The notes under the pieces: model-generated | The model's input: the letters and a program-made list of their open reading frames with translations, nothing else | The model's database searches: none | What the model was told of the DNA's origin: nothing | Shown here: piece by piece, positions 16,640 through 28,999 of the stretch | Layout: each line of letters opens with the position of its first letter | How positions within the stretch are numbered: the stretch's first letter is position 1 | From: Physella acuta | Lineage: Eukaryota > Mollusca > Gastropoda > Physidae | Direction of reading: 5' to 3' | DNA: 64,000 bases | Assembly (NCBI RefSeq): GCF_028476545.1 | Contig: NW_026733209.1 | Span: 1-64,000 of the forward strand | Made by a program: the position numbers and the translations under genes

Positions 16640-19600
16640 CTACATCATCTTCCTTAGACACAAAACAGTTCTAGAATTCACATCCACCTTTTTTTCGTCT
16701 GGTGCCTTCACCAGTTCACTTTTATGACTTTTTGAACAGTCTGTTCTTATACCAGCGCGACCATGAACGAATTGATGGTTGCTGACAAAAAATTTCGTAT
16801 TCTTTCTGTTTCTCAAACTTCTCCGCGGACCACTTATCTGATGGTCTACTGTCTCTCTGCTTCTGGGAGGAACGGGATCCTCTTCGTTGCCGTTATCCTC
16901 CACTTGTGTATCGCTGTTGTTCTGTTGATGGTGACATGGTTCCGGGATGGGTATGTGAATTTCCGTTATAGTTTCCGGTTCCCTAATTGTCTTGGGTTTC
17001 CTTGTGTGTAACTGCTCTTCTTGACTATAACAATATTTCTTTAATTGAGCAATATTCGCCCACCGATCCGGTTTGGCGTGATCGATGGGTCTTATCTTAA
17101 AGGGGCCACCTGCTACTTTAGGCATCTCCACGACTTGCCATATCTCCTGTCCCCAGAGATCGTGGATTTTGTTTCTGCCTAACGGGTGGCTACGCAGTAA
17201 TACCCTGTCGTTCAGTTTGAGTGGCGGGTTCTTTGTCTGTACCGGCGGTTCCCTTCGCCGTGCTTCATGTTCTAGTCTTTCCTGTACTACCCTGTACATT
17301 TCTCTAATTCGTCTCATATGTTCATTCACATATTCCAGCGCAGTGTATGAGCCAGTCATACTCTCCTTTTTTCCTAGGAACAAGTCAAGGGGGAGTCGAG
17401 CCTCCCGTCCGAACAGCAACATGTGTGGCGAAAAGCCGGTTGTGGCATGGGGGGTGCAGTTGTATAGATATACCAACTCTGGGAGAAAATCAGGCCAACG
17501 TTTTTTCTGTTCAGGTTCTAGAGTACGCAGCAAATCATGCATGCTGCGGTTGAACCGCCCGCACTGTCCGTTTCCTTTCGGATTAAATGTGGTTGTTCTA
17601 GATTTGTTGATCCCGTAGTGGCTGCACAGTTGGTTAATTACTTCTGACTCAAAGGCCCTTCCTTGGTCAGAGTGTAATTGTCTTGGTATGCCATATTTGA
17701 TGAACCAATGTTCTATTAAGACCTTTGCCACTGTTTTGGCAGTCTGATCTCGTGTGGGCAACGCCACAGTCCATTTGGTGAATACATCAATCACTACCAA
17801 CACATGTTCCGTCCCATCCGATGATTGCTCCAACGACGTAAAGTCCATAGCCACAATCTCTAGTGGTTTTGTCGCCAGTAGGTGTCCTGATGGCTGTCTC
17901 ATTTTGACAACTGGCATTTTCGCATGCTGACACCTCACACAAGCCTCACAATGGCGTTTGACCTCCATTTCCATATTGGGCCAGTAACACCTCCGTCGTA
18001 ATATTTTGTGCGTCCTGTCCTGACCCTGGTGTCCTGCCCTGTCATGTGCCAACCTTAGCACTTCTTCTCGTAACTGTCCAGGCACCACCACCTGGTGTAT
18101 TGTCCCATCAATTTGGTCATGAATTCTCCGCATGAGAACACCATCCTTTATACTGAGACGGTCCCACTGACTCAGTAGTTTCTTTGTTTCTCGACCAAAT
18201 TGTTCTCTTTCCCTTCTTCCTGGGAATTTTTGTTCCTGGACGTATTTCAACAGCGGCTGTAAGCCACTATCCGTTCTCTGGGCATCTCTCATCTCTTTGT
18301 GATTAAGGCAATTAAAATCACCAATGTCCATATGTCGGGGCTCCGTGGATATGTGCTCCACCACGGTCTGCCCGTTTTGCATCACTTGCACCCCGTGAGG
18401 GATATCTGTTGACGCTCTGACCTCACATATTCCTGTCAGCGTTTCTTCCTCATCGCCCGGTCTCTCGTAAGGATTCCTTGATAAGGCGTCCGCATTGCCA
18501 TTGGACCGCCCCGGGCGATGTTTTCTCTCTAGGTCAACGAGTGCCAATTCTGCTGCCCATCGCTGTTCGATGGATCCCAGCCTTGCTGTAATTTGAAGTT
18601 CTTTTTCAATATCGGATAATTTCTCTTCAAGTCTTGTTTGAGACTCTTTCATTTCTTCTAGTTTGCCAACACTGTTCTGTTGTCTACTATTTTTATTTAC
18701 TTCTTCCGATAACAGACACTCTAAAGATGAACATTTCTCCTGTGCTTTTAATTTGCATGAACTTTCCCTATCCAGTTTCCTGGTTAACATTGAGATCTCA
18801 TTCTTAAGTCTACCAATTTCCTTCTTATCATCATTTTTCTCTACCAACAAATTGTTCACTTGAAACTTTTCAACATCCAAGTTCATTTCACAGTTCATTT
18901 TTTCTATTAGTTGTGTTTTACCTTTCTTTTTCTCCTTACTGTGTTTCTGTGTCATTTTGTTTACTAAGTCATAACCTCGCCGCTCTGTAGCCTTGACCTG
19001 CCTTACAGAGGGCGATCGTTTCACCGGACAGTACCGTGCCATATGTCCGGGTTGTGAGCAGGACAAGCAAATTGGTCGACCGTCAGCCGTCCACCGGAGC
19101 GATGGACCGGCGGGTCGCGGCTGTCCAACCTGTCCCTGTTTTGTCCCGTTTTTGCCCTGATTCTCAGCTGTTGACCTGCTTTCTAACCTCTCCAATCGTT
19201 GGTCAACCTTAACCAGGTGGGCCAACAGTTGAGCCATCATGGTTTCCATCGTGCCGGTCCCTGTGGGTGGGGATTGTTTCTGTTCCGGCACAGAGACTTT
19301 GTCTACCGAACAGTTCGATTGGTCCTCATCCTCGGACCTGCGGATCGCTGAGTTCCTGACCTGAAGGAAGGTCAACTGCGGGTCTTTGTGGACCTCCTCT
19401 TTCAACTCTCTCCTTAAGATCGGGGTTGCTAGCCCCTCGATGAAATGGTCCCTCAGTAGGCGTACATCAATGTCAGGTGTTTTGCCCTTTACCGAATCAA
19501 AGGCCCTGTTCATTCGGTGTGAATACTCCATCACACTCTCCGCCATTCTCTGCTTTAAGCCTACGAACCCCGATAGCAGTTGCGATCCCGACCGTCTCTC

Positions 19601-19876
19601 CCCAAAGGTCTCCATAATTAGATCCAGCACCTTATCTGGATCTGATTGGATGGTTTTATCGTGGCATTTGACCTCTGCCCTAACCGTCTCTCCTATACTG
19701 CCCATCAGCAGTCTTAATCTTTCCTCTGGTGACATGTGTCTCGAGGCCCAGGCCGCTTTGACCTCTTCACTGAACCTGTTGGTTAAAGCTGGATCACCGT
19801 CCCCGTAAAATTTGTTAATGTGGGACTCTCTGGGCAGGACCACAATATGGGTCTGCTTCTCGTCCAGAGTAGACAT
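16640..19876 (-). CDS. Gag-pol-like reading frame of the LTR element (fossil)
   Basis: Long frame read from the ATG at 19876 (MSTLDEKQT). Parts in order: a Gag-like region (about 200 residues), a CCHC zinc knuckle CLSCSQPGHMARYCP, a Lys/Glu-rich heptad-like segment with coiled-coil character (about 18580-18960), the end of an RNase H domain (HRPGRSNGNADALSRNP), an integrase zinc-binding HHCC region (HDRAGHQGQDRTHKILRRRCYWP...CVRCQ), and an integrase core with MDFTSL and HSDQGRAFESE followed by a C-terminal tail. Integrase and Gag would act in particle assembly and integration in a whole element. The pol part is incomplete, so this is recorded as a fossil. Plus-strand frames here are shadows. 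Confidence 0.88.
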   Translation of the reverse strand: MSTLDEKQTHIVVLPRESHINKFYGDGDPALTNRFSEEVKAAWASRHMSPEERLRLLMGSIGETVRAEVKCHDKTIQSDPDKVLDLIMETFGERRSGSQLLSGFVGLKQRMAESVMEYSHRMNRAFDSVKGKTPDIDVRLLRDHFIEGLATPILRRELKEEVHKDPQLTFLQVRNSAIRRSEDEDQSNCSVDKVSVPEQKQSPPTGTGTMETMMAQLLAHLVKVDQRLERLESRSTAENQGKNGTKQGQVGQPRPAGPSLRWTADGRPICLSCSQPGHMARYCPVKRSPSVRQVKATERRGYDLVNKMTQKHSKEKKKGKTQLIEKMNCEMNLDVEKFQVNNLLVEKNDDKKEIGRLKNEISMLTRKLDRESSCKLKAQEKCSSLECLLSEEVNKNSRQQNSVGKLEEMKESQTRLEEKLSDIEKELQITARLGSIEQRWAAELALVDLERKHRPGRSNGNADALSRNPYERPGDEEETLTGICEVRASTDIPHGVQVMQNGQTVVEHISTEPRHMDIGDFNCLNHKEMRDAQRTDSGLQPLLKYVQEQKFPGRREREQFGRETKKLLSQWDRLSIKDGVLMRRIHDQIDGTIHQVVVPGQLREEVLRLAHDRAGHQGQDRTHKILRRRCYWPNMEMEVKRHCEACVRCQHAKMPVVKMRQPSGHLLATKPLEIVAMDFTSLEQSSDGTEHVLVVIDVFTKWTVALPTRDQTAKTVAKVLIEHWFIKYGIPRQLHSDQGRAFESEVINQLCSHYGINKSRTTTFNPKGNGQCGRFNRSMHDLLRTLEPEQKKRWPDFLPELVYLYNCTPHATTGFSPHMLLFGREARLPLDLFLGKKESMTGSYTALEYVNEHMRRIREMYRVVQERLEHEARRREPPVQTKNPPLKLNDRVLLRSHPLGRNKIHDLWGQEIWQVVEMPKVAGGPFKIRPIDHAKPDRWANIAQLKKYCYSQEEQLHTRKPKTIREPETITEIHIPIPEPCHHQQNNSDTQVEDNGNEEDPVPPRSRETVDHQISGPRRSLRNRKNTKFFVSNHQFVHGRAGIRTDCSKSHKSELVKAPDEKKVDVNSRTVLCLRKMM

Positions 19877-20047
19877 GTTATTCCTTGAGTAAAAAAAAAA
19901 GAGTTCTTTCTTACCGTGTGTGTATGAAAAATTTTCCTCGTTCCTCAATTTTCCCTGTTCCTGAATGTCCGAATTCACACACACACTAAACACAGTTATG
20001 AACAAGGTTGACTATGGGTGCCTCAAGCGGCAAGTCTAGCTGGATTC

Positions 20048-20065
20048 ACCCTGCTCGCAGCGCCA
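20048..20065 (-). other. Primer binding site, tRNA-Ser type
   Basis: The plus strand reads ACCCTGCTCGCAGCGCCA two bases from the 5' LTR. This resembles the 3' end of an animal tRNA-Ser including CCA, with one difference from the sequence I recall. The element would therefore prime with tRNA-Ser. Confidence 0.65.
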
Positions 20066-20067
20066 AA

Positions 20068-20729
20068 TGTAACGAGGCTATTTGCCTGTAGTGCCAAATG
20101 TTAACGAGTTCTGCTCGACAACGCCAAATGTTACCGAGTCTAACCACTCATTCTACACAACATCGACCACAGTATAGATACTCGAAGACGCAGGTTCGCT
20201 ATTGATCCTTTTATTACATGAATCAAAGAAATGCTTCACAATAACATAATGAATCAAAAGGAATGCTTCACAATAATAGTCTGAATCAACTGACCCCCAA
20301 CAGTCCTCACTAGTCTTCATATAACTGAATGCACATGTCTATCGTCCTTCTTAACACAATACGGCTAACCCGTTCAATAACCAACTTGATACTGCCACAC
20401 TGACTGACTGATCGAGAGAGAGAGAACCAGAGGGGGAACTCAGCCGTCGCCCTCCTATATATCCCCTTTGTATCCGTAATCGTATTCGGTTCTATCATAA
20501 TCGTAATCGTACTCGATTCTAATCGTTGCATCAGAATGTTAATTACGCCGCTTCTGTCGTACAGTCCGATTTAATAAGCCATCTGCATCCTGTCACATCA
20601 AAGTTGACAGACCGTATTATCGTATCGCTTCCCAAGATACTACGCCTTGGCTTTCTGATCGTTATCAGCCAACACCTGCACTGTGACGTCAGACTGTAAT
20701 ATGTTATGTTTCTGGTAACTTCCCCTAGT

Positions 20730-20733
<4 letters not shown>
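20068..20733 (-). repeat. 5' LTR of the gypsy-like element
   Basis: Same 666-base sequence as 15800-16465, followed on the right by AT dinucleotides. Confidence 0.95.

Positions 20734-20772
<39 letters not shown>
20734..20772. repeat. (AT)n microsatellite, right flank of the LTR element
   Basis: Together with about 35 AT bases at 15764-15799 this is one array split by the LTR element. Confidence 0.95.
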
Positions 20773-20775
<3 letters not shown>

Positions 20776-21044
20776 CATAATACCTTGTGAGAGTATATGT
20801 ATATAGACACAGGCATATATCTTGTATCATTCTATAGACACGGGCACATAATACCTAGTATCAGTGTATTTACATATATCAATATGAAGCAGAAGAGAGA
20901 CACATAATCATAGTAACGGATCAGCAAGAAAATGTTTTCTTCAATAAAAAGTAAATTAGTTCTCGAAAAACGTCACAAACATTTTCTACATCTACAGGCA
21001 AATATCTCACAACCAGAAATACTTGTTTATTTCACAGCTAAAAC

Positions 21045-21275
21045 TACACAGCTAGCTTTTACAACTAGACCTACACAGCTCATTTTTACAGCTAGACCCT
21101 CACAGCTAACATTTACAGCTAGACCCTCACAGCTAACTTTTACAGCTAGACCACAGAAACACAGGTCGTGGTTTACAAGTGAGTTAATTGTTAACAGCTA
21201 GACTTCACAGCTAGACTTCACAGCTAGACTTCACAGCTAGACTTCACAGCTAGACTTCACAGCTAGACTTCATAA
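21045..21275. repeat. ACAGCTAGAC tandem repeat
   Basis: First an 18-22-bp version (cacagctaacttttacagctagacc), then a 13-bp version (acttcacagctag) repeated six times. Confidence 0.9.
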
Positions 21276-21639
21276 CTAGACCAGAACAAGACCTTCACAC
21301 ATTTCAACCACAGCTTGGGCTCTACTAAAATACAACTAGACGCCCACGGCAAAGCTAAGGTTGCTGGACTCACTGACGTTAAACAGGATACGACCTCGAG
21401 ACTTTAAAGTTAGCAGTCGTTAGCTCTGTCATCCGACCACGCAGCATCTAACCTATTGAACTAACAATAGGGAAGAAAAAGAATTTCTCATGAAAATTAT
21501 GTGTCATTTTGGTGTCACCCCGTGGATGGAATCCCCCCCCCCCCCCCCCCCCACAGCACCTTATGACGTTAGTGGTCAAACCGCCACATAAATATCACAT
21601 GCATATTTATCGTTTAGATTTAGCCCTAAAGTTGTTCTT

Positions 21640-21642
21640 GCA

Positions 21643-21676
<34 letters not shown>
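21640..21676. repeat. Poly(T) tract
   Basis: Run of more than 30 T. A 20-base poly-C run lies at 21533-21552. Otherwise 21.3-22.3 kb shows nothing I can name. Confidence 0.9.
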
Positions 21677-22318
21677 CAAAATGTTCGTTTTATGTGATTG
21701 TTTTTTTTTTTTTAATTATCTTTTTATCAACAAGGGTAATGAAACGGGTAGTAGACATTTTTTTTTTTAAATTCTAGGCCCTATATAAGCAAAACCCAAG
21801 AATATTTGGGCTCAGATCACAATTCAGTATCGTGAAGTTTTCATCTATCTAATGAAACTAATGGTGAAGTGTGAATCTGATACTGTGACCAGGTAATCTT
21901 ACCAAAGCGATCTCACCTGTCTCCTGTTTGGTGTGGCAATGCGCTGTCTAGGTCATTGACCTCAGTAGTTATGGAACAAAGTCCTTGTCACAGAGAGATG
22001 GAGAATAAAAATTCACACATCGTAAGCAAAAATGATGTATTTTGTCAGTATCCAAGGTAAAAAAAACAACAAAATTTGTTGTATATATTATTATATAGGC
22101 CTAAGCGTTTATAATAACAAAATGTTATTCGTAGGTCTACTAAAACGAAGATTTTAAAACGATTTTCTTGTAATATAATAATCACATTTTTACAAGTTCG
22201 TTATTCAAAAATGAGTTTCAATGACAAGTTACATTAGTTTAAATTTAAATAATAAGTTAAATGAAATTGTTAAATATCAGAATGATAAAGAATTTTTGAG
22301 TCACTAAAAAAAAATGAA

Positions 22319-22391
22319 CGCCCGATAAGGGACTTGAACCCTTGACCCTCAGATTAAAAGTCTGATGCTCTACCGACTGAGCTAACCGGGC
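22319..22391 (-). tRNA. trnK-UUU: tRNA-Lys (anticodon UUU)
   Basis: The minus strand gives a 73-base cloverleaf starting GCCCGGTTAGCTCAGTCGG. Anticodon loop is CTTTTAA with anticodon TTT, the T arm contains GGTTCAAGTCC, and the acceptor stem GCCCGGT pairs with TCGGGC at the 3' end. Internal A and B boxes are intact, no CCA is encoded, no intron is present, and a T run follows on the minus strand as a Pol III terminator. It looks like a functional nuclear gene. Confidence 0.96.
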
Positions 22392-22685
22392 TCTGCCGCT
22401 AGGGAAAAAATTACGTAGCAAATCGTGCACGGGAAATAATTTTTTAAAAGTAGGTCACGAGTCCATTTTTATTGTGACTGCTAAATTTACGGCTGAATAA
22501 AAAAAAAAAAAAAAAAGGTACACCCCCCTAATAAATTCATTTCTCACAACGTAGTTATACTTTAAATATCTTCGCAAAAATATAATGAGCGTACTAATCT
22601 ACATTTGTTAGCGGATTGCTGTCCCATTTTATAAACGTTGAAACAACGACCTAGACAGAGTTCTTCAAGAGTAGATCTCTACATC

Positions 22686-22940
22686 TCTAAATCTAGATCT
22701 AGATCTAGAATCTAGATCTAGATCTAAAAATCTAGACTAGATCTAAAATTCTAGATACAGAGATTCTAAAATACCAAATCTCATTTTGATGGTTTGTTAG
22801 ACTTAGTTCATATCCTGGTAGTCTTTATTTGAATGATAATCGATAAAGCTTTCTTTTATTGTTAGTTAAGTTATCTATTCCGCTTTTAGATCTAAGATCT
22901 AGATCTAGAATCTAGATCTAGATTCTAGGTCTAGATGGTA
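22686..22940. repeat. Two clusters of TCTAGA hexamers
   Basis: tctagatctagatctag-type palindromic repeats at about 22688-22745 and 22885-22937. Confidence 0.8.
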
Positions 22941-24033
22941 CTGCTTCTGACTTCATTGAACTTTGATATACAATTAACATAGATCGAGATATAATAGCAT
23001 AGGGCCTAACCTAGCCTAACCTAGAGGTACATTTATATTTTATAGGCACGACGATCCAATCGCTACACACATTCAAACAAAAAGACGATCCCCACTACAA
23101 TGACATCACATCGCAGCTTATTACTATACTCAACTATTAGATATGTGTTTTTTTACAGCAATTTTATAGCAGAAAAAAAAGAAAGGTAATAATGAAATAT
23201 TTAAGTTTTAAAATATTCAACGATTTTCTCCCCTTATTAAATGGTAAGCTTTGGGGAGGTATTTGCTTGAACATGAAACAATAAATCGGTAACGTTGGTG
23301 GCTGGTGGTATTTAACAGTTTGTCATTTATTTAGTTTTTAACTGTACATTTGAATGACACTCTTTAAGTTGTGTCTCATTCAGGGATTCTTACAGACATT
23401 TAAAACATTTACGGCGGGGGGGGGGGGGGGGGGGGAGGGGGGGGCGTTCCTCTGATGGGTTCCACAAAATCCAGAAACAATCACCATGTTATTGTAAACC
23501 TTGTATATTTTTGTTCTTTTTTATAGTATATTACCTTTTTACGTGATTTTTTTCCCTTTAAATCTAAAACAGACGCTACATTATGTGCCCTATAAAATTT
23601 TCTTTAAAATGTTAGTCACAGGGGAGGGCATCACTCTAAATCTGAAGGGAAATAAACAAAAACAAGTCAACTAAAAGTGTATAAAAGACAAACACCTGTC
23701 AAACAATTACAAAGATAATTATAATATTACAATTATTATAAAAAACTAAACCTTAAATATACGTCATAATTTTAAAAAAGTGCAATTATCTTAATACACA
23801 CTGAATGCATTTGTTATCTTATTTTTAAACAACATTAGAAGCTTTACAATTGTATTTAAACTTGGTTGTATAAAGAAAAAAAAATTTCACTTTAACATTG
23901 CTATCGCTACTTCTTTATCGTGTGCCAGTTCTAATTTTGGCTGAAAAGGTATTAAATCAAGACATAAAATGAAACTGTAATCCGGTAATTTTGTTTGTAA
24001 CATGGAATATTTCCAACCTTGATTATCATAGAT
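22941..24033. other. No gene recognised
   Basis: AT-rich sequence with one G-run at 23416-23444. No repeat family or coding signal recognised. Confidence 0.5.
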
Positions 24034-24106
24034 CAGGGTCGGCAACCTTTTGAGACGGAAGAGCCAAAAGTTACAATTTACAAAATTTCCAGGTTTTAAA
24101 GAGCCA

Positions 24107-25879
<1,773 letters not shown>

Positions 25880-27331
25880 TATATATGTATATATATACAC
25901 CTTTCATCCGATCGCCATGAAACCTTAGGAAGTTGTTGAGAATACTCATGGGGAGTCAAATTTCCAGGGGGGGGGGGGGAGGGGGGCGATCCGGTATGAC
26001 GCGATTCGATTGTTCTTTATATATGGCATATAAAAATAAAAGTCGATTGCGGAATGACACCGTTCATCCGATAGCCATCAAAATTTGGGAAGTTGATTAG
26101 AACACTCCAGTGAAAGATTTTGTAAAAAAAAAAAAAAATCTTTTTTTTGTAATTTCGTAAGGGCAGCGCCCCGGGAGGCTGCGATTTTTCTCTATATACG
26201 GTATAAAAAAAATAAAAGTCGGGTGCGATTTGCCATGGAACTCTGGAGAGTAGATGAGAATAATCCCGAGAAGATTTCTGCGAAAAAAAAAAGATTTCTT
26301 ATGGGCGGCGCCCGGGAGGGTGTGATTTTCGTCAATGCACGGTTTTGCGCCCAGAATTCCAGAGCAGCTATGCTAGCACTTGGCATCCTTAACGGGCGTC
26401 CTGCATAGCGGGTAAGGGGTACTGCTATATTCAGCGGTAAAACTGCAACATGCGCAACCCCCGGCGTCTCGTCGATTGCTCAACCCGAAGCGCACCGGGC
26501 TCGCATGCGAGCACTATGGCGCCTACGTCCGTTTAAAAAAAAGGCTATGCAGTAAAGGCACAATAGGCAACAATAATCGTTGAATTAATCGAATCAGGGG
26601 GTGATTTGGCGCCCAGGGCTGACCCGTGAGCACCATGGCGCCTACGTTCATTTTAAACAGCAGGATAGGCTATGGATAAAATTGGTTGCTAAAGTTGCTC
26701 ACTAAATTGAATTAGGTGCGTCCTCCGTAGTCTCTGCAGGGTGCGATTTGGCACCTATGGCTATCCCCCAAGCTCTACGCGCCTATGTTAGTTTTAAGGA
26801 GCACCCTACAATATTGATAATGCGGCACACGACATTCGATAATTAAACCGAGCTAGGGCCGTACGCGGCGCCCCTGAGATAGTGTAATGGGATTCACGAG
26901 AGCGCCACTTTCCGTCCCTGACACTTAGGCGGTGAGTGATTAGTGGTGATATTACGATGAGTGAATAACTTACACTCAAGGCTTTCATATAGTACGCTCC
27001 GTAGTGTGCTGGGCGGTAGTGTAGGTAAACCTGTGCCCCGATGAATATGATCCAAGCACAGGCATTGTTTACATTTAACTAACTCAGTTTTAGAAAACAA
27101 GGAAGTACATTGAAATAGGGAGCAACTAAATATTCTAATAAAATAGCGAGTGTTTATTATTTATGTTTATTATTGTATCGTTCATTACCGTGTGTTGCAG
27201 AACAATATTTTTTGAGTTTTGAAAATAAAATAATTATTGATATTTGTGCATGGAGCTGAAGAGCCGCATCTTGACATCACAAGAGCCGCATGCGGCTCGC
27301 AAGCCGCAGGTTGCCGACCCCTGTCATAGAT

Positions 27332-28000
27332 AGAAGGAGTTTGACATTTTTTTATTCTAGCATTCTCTAGTTACCGTAAAATATGTTGTAACTTGTTTTA
27401 TTGTAAATAAATAAAAAAGGTGAGCAGTTATAAAATTCATCATGAATGCTCCATCGACTTTTGAGCCATTTCTTCTGTTTGAAGGAGAAAAAAAAACTAC
27501 ATAGAGAAAGACACTAAAGCCCCCAATGCAGCCATCTTCACTGTCAACAAAGAAGACCACACTCTTGGAAATTTAATCACCGCTCATCTGTTAAAAGACC
27601 CCCCCCCCCAAGTGCACCCATGTCGGGATTTGTCAAATTTGCTCTTAAAAGACTTTTTAACACTCGCATAAATCACTTAGTTAAGTGGAATTATCATTTG
27701 TTTCTTGATATATTTTGCTATTTTTTGCATTGGTGTCAACCTCCCTAAATGTATTTTTTAAATTCCTAGATGCTAAAAGGTTTAAAATAAAATATATAGA
27801 CTAACTATTACTAAAATATAAACTAATTTTGTTCTTTCTTTAGATATACCTGCACTACTAACACATATGATTAATAAGCCCTCTTATTGTTTAGGTAAGG
27901 AAAGAAATTTTCCATTTCTAATTCTATAAAAGCTGGCTAATAAGTTTTAATAAGTTAACATTTATCTGAATGTTATGTTGTATGTAACGTAGAACACGAA
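27332..28000. other. No gene recognised
   Basis: AT-rich sequence. Words at 27720-27755 (gctattttttgcattggtgtcaac...ccctaaatg) may be an old scrap of the CGTAGC-family MITE. Confidence 0.4.
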
Positions 28001-28429
28001 TGGCTTTGTTTCTGAACGTGTGTGTGTTCAGTTTGTGTCAGCGTTTTTGTCTGTGTATGTCTGTGTGTTTCTGTCGATGTGTGTGTGTGTGTATTTATAC
28101 CTGCGCGTGTGTATTTACACCTGTGTGTATGTAGTTGTATTTCTGTGTCTGTGGTTGTGTGATTCTGGCATACTTTATGTGTGTTTCTATTAGTGTGTTA
28201 TCGTCTGTATGTTTGTATCAACGTGTGTGTGTGTGTGTGTGTCTTTCTTTGTGATTTTCACTATGCATTTGTGTCAGTGTGTGTTTGTGTCATTAGTTTC
28301 TAGTATTAGTGGATGTATTGCTTTGTATTTGCTTCCTTGTGTATTTGTATAAACGTTTTGTGTCAAACATGCGTGTTCTTTCTTTGTCTGTCTGTGTGTG
28401 TGTTTGGCAGTTTGTTTTTGTGTCCGTGT

Positions 28430-28990
28430 GTGCTACTGTCAGTGTGTGTTACTCTCAGTGTGTGTGTTACTATCAGTGTGTTAATATAAGTGTGTGTTAC
28501 TGCCCGTGTGTGTTACTGCCCGTGTGTGTTACTGTCCGTGTGTGTTACTGTCAGTGTGTGTTACTATCAGTGTGTGTTACTGTGAGTGTGTGTTACTATC
28601 AGTGTGTGTTACTGTGAGTGTGTGTTACTCTCAGTGTGTGTTACTGTCAGTGTGTGTTACTTTCAGTGTGTGTTATTCTCAGTGTGTGTTACTTTCAGTG
28701 TGTGTTACTCTCAGTGTGTGTTACTGCCCGTGCGTGTTACTGCCCGTGTGTGTTACTGTCAGTGTGTGTTACTATCAGTGTGTGTTACTATCAGTGTGTG
28801 TTACTGCCCGTGTGTGTTACTGCCCGTGTGTGTTACTACCAGTGTGTGTTACTGTCAGTGTGTGTTACTTTCAGTTTGTGTTTTACTATCAGTGTGTCTG
28901 TTATTGTCAATAAGTGTCTGTTACTGTCAATAAGTGTGTGTTATTGTCAGTGTGTTATTGTCAGTGTGTGTGTGCTACTGTCAGTTTATG
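28430..28990. repeat. 16-bp minisatellite TGTGTGTTACTGTCAG
   Basis: About 33 imperfect copies, with variants actatcag, actgcccg, actttcag and actctcag. As 16 is not a multiple of three, all three plus frames are open with Cys/Val/Tyr/Leu patterns. A looser TGTG-rich lead-in begins near 28015. Confidence 0.93.
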
Positions 28991-28999
28991 TTCCTTTCA

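Larger units (their letters stand above)
15800..20733 (-). mobile_element. Ty3/gypsy-like LTR retrotransposon, young but broken
   Basis: 4.93-kb LTR element in minus orientation inside an AT array. The two 666-base ends run TGTAAC...GTTACA and appear nearly identical, so the insertion is recent. Parts in element order: 5' LTR, tRNA-Ser-type primer binding site, gag with a CCHC knuckle, a coiled-coil stretch, the tail of RNase H, integrase, purine tract, 3' LTR. No recognisable protease or reverse-transcriptase domain, so it is broken with at least one large break and looks non-autonomous. It shares its flank with AT repeats, so the target duplication cannot be defined. Confidence 0.93.

Noticed and set aside
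17085-17618. Plus-strand frames across the LTR element (also at 19386-19808)
   Set aside because: Shadows of the minus-strand gag-integrase frame.
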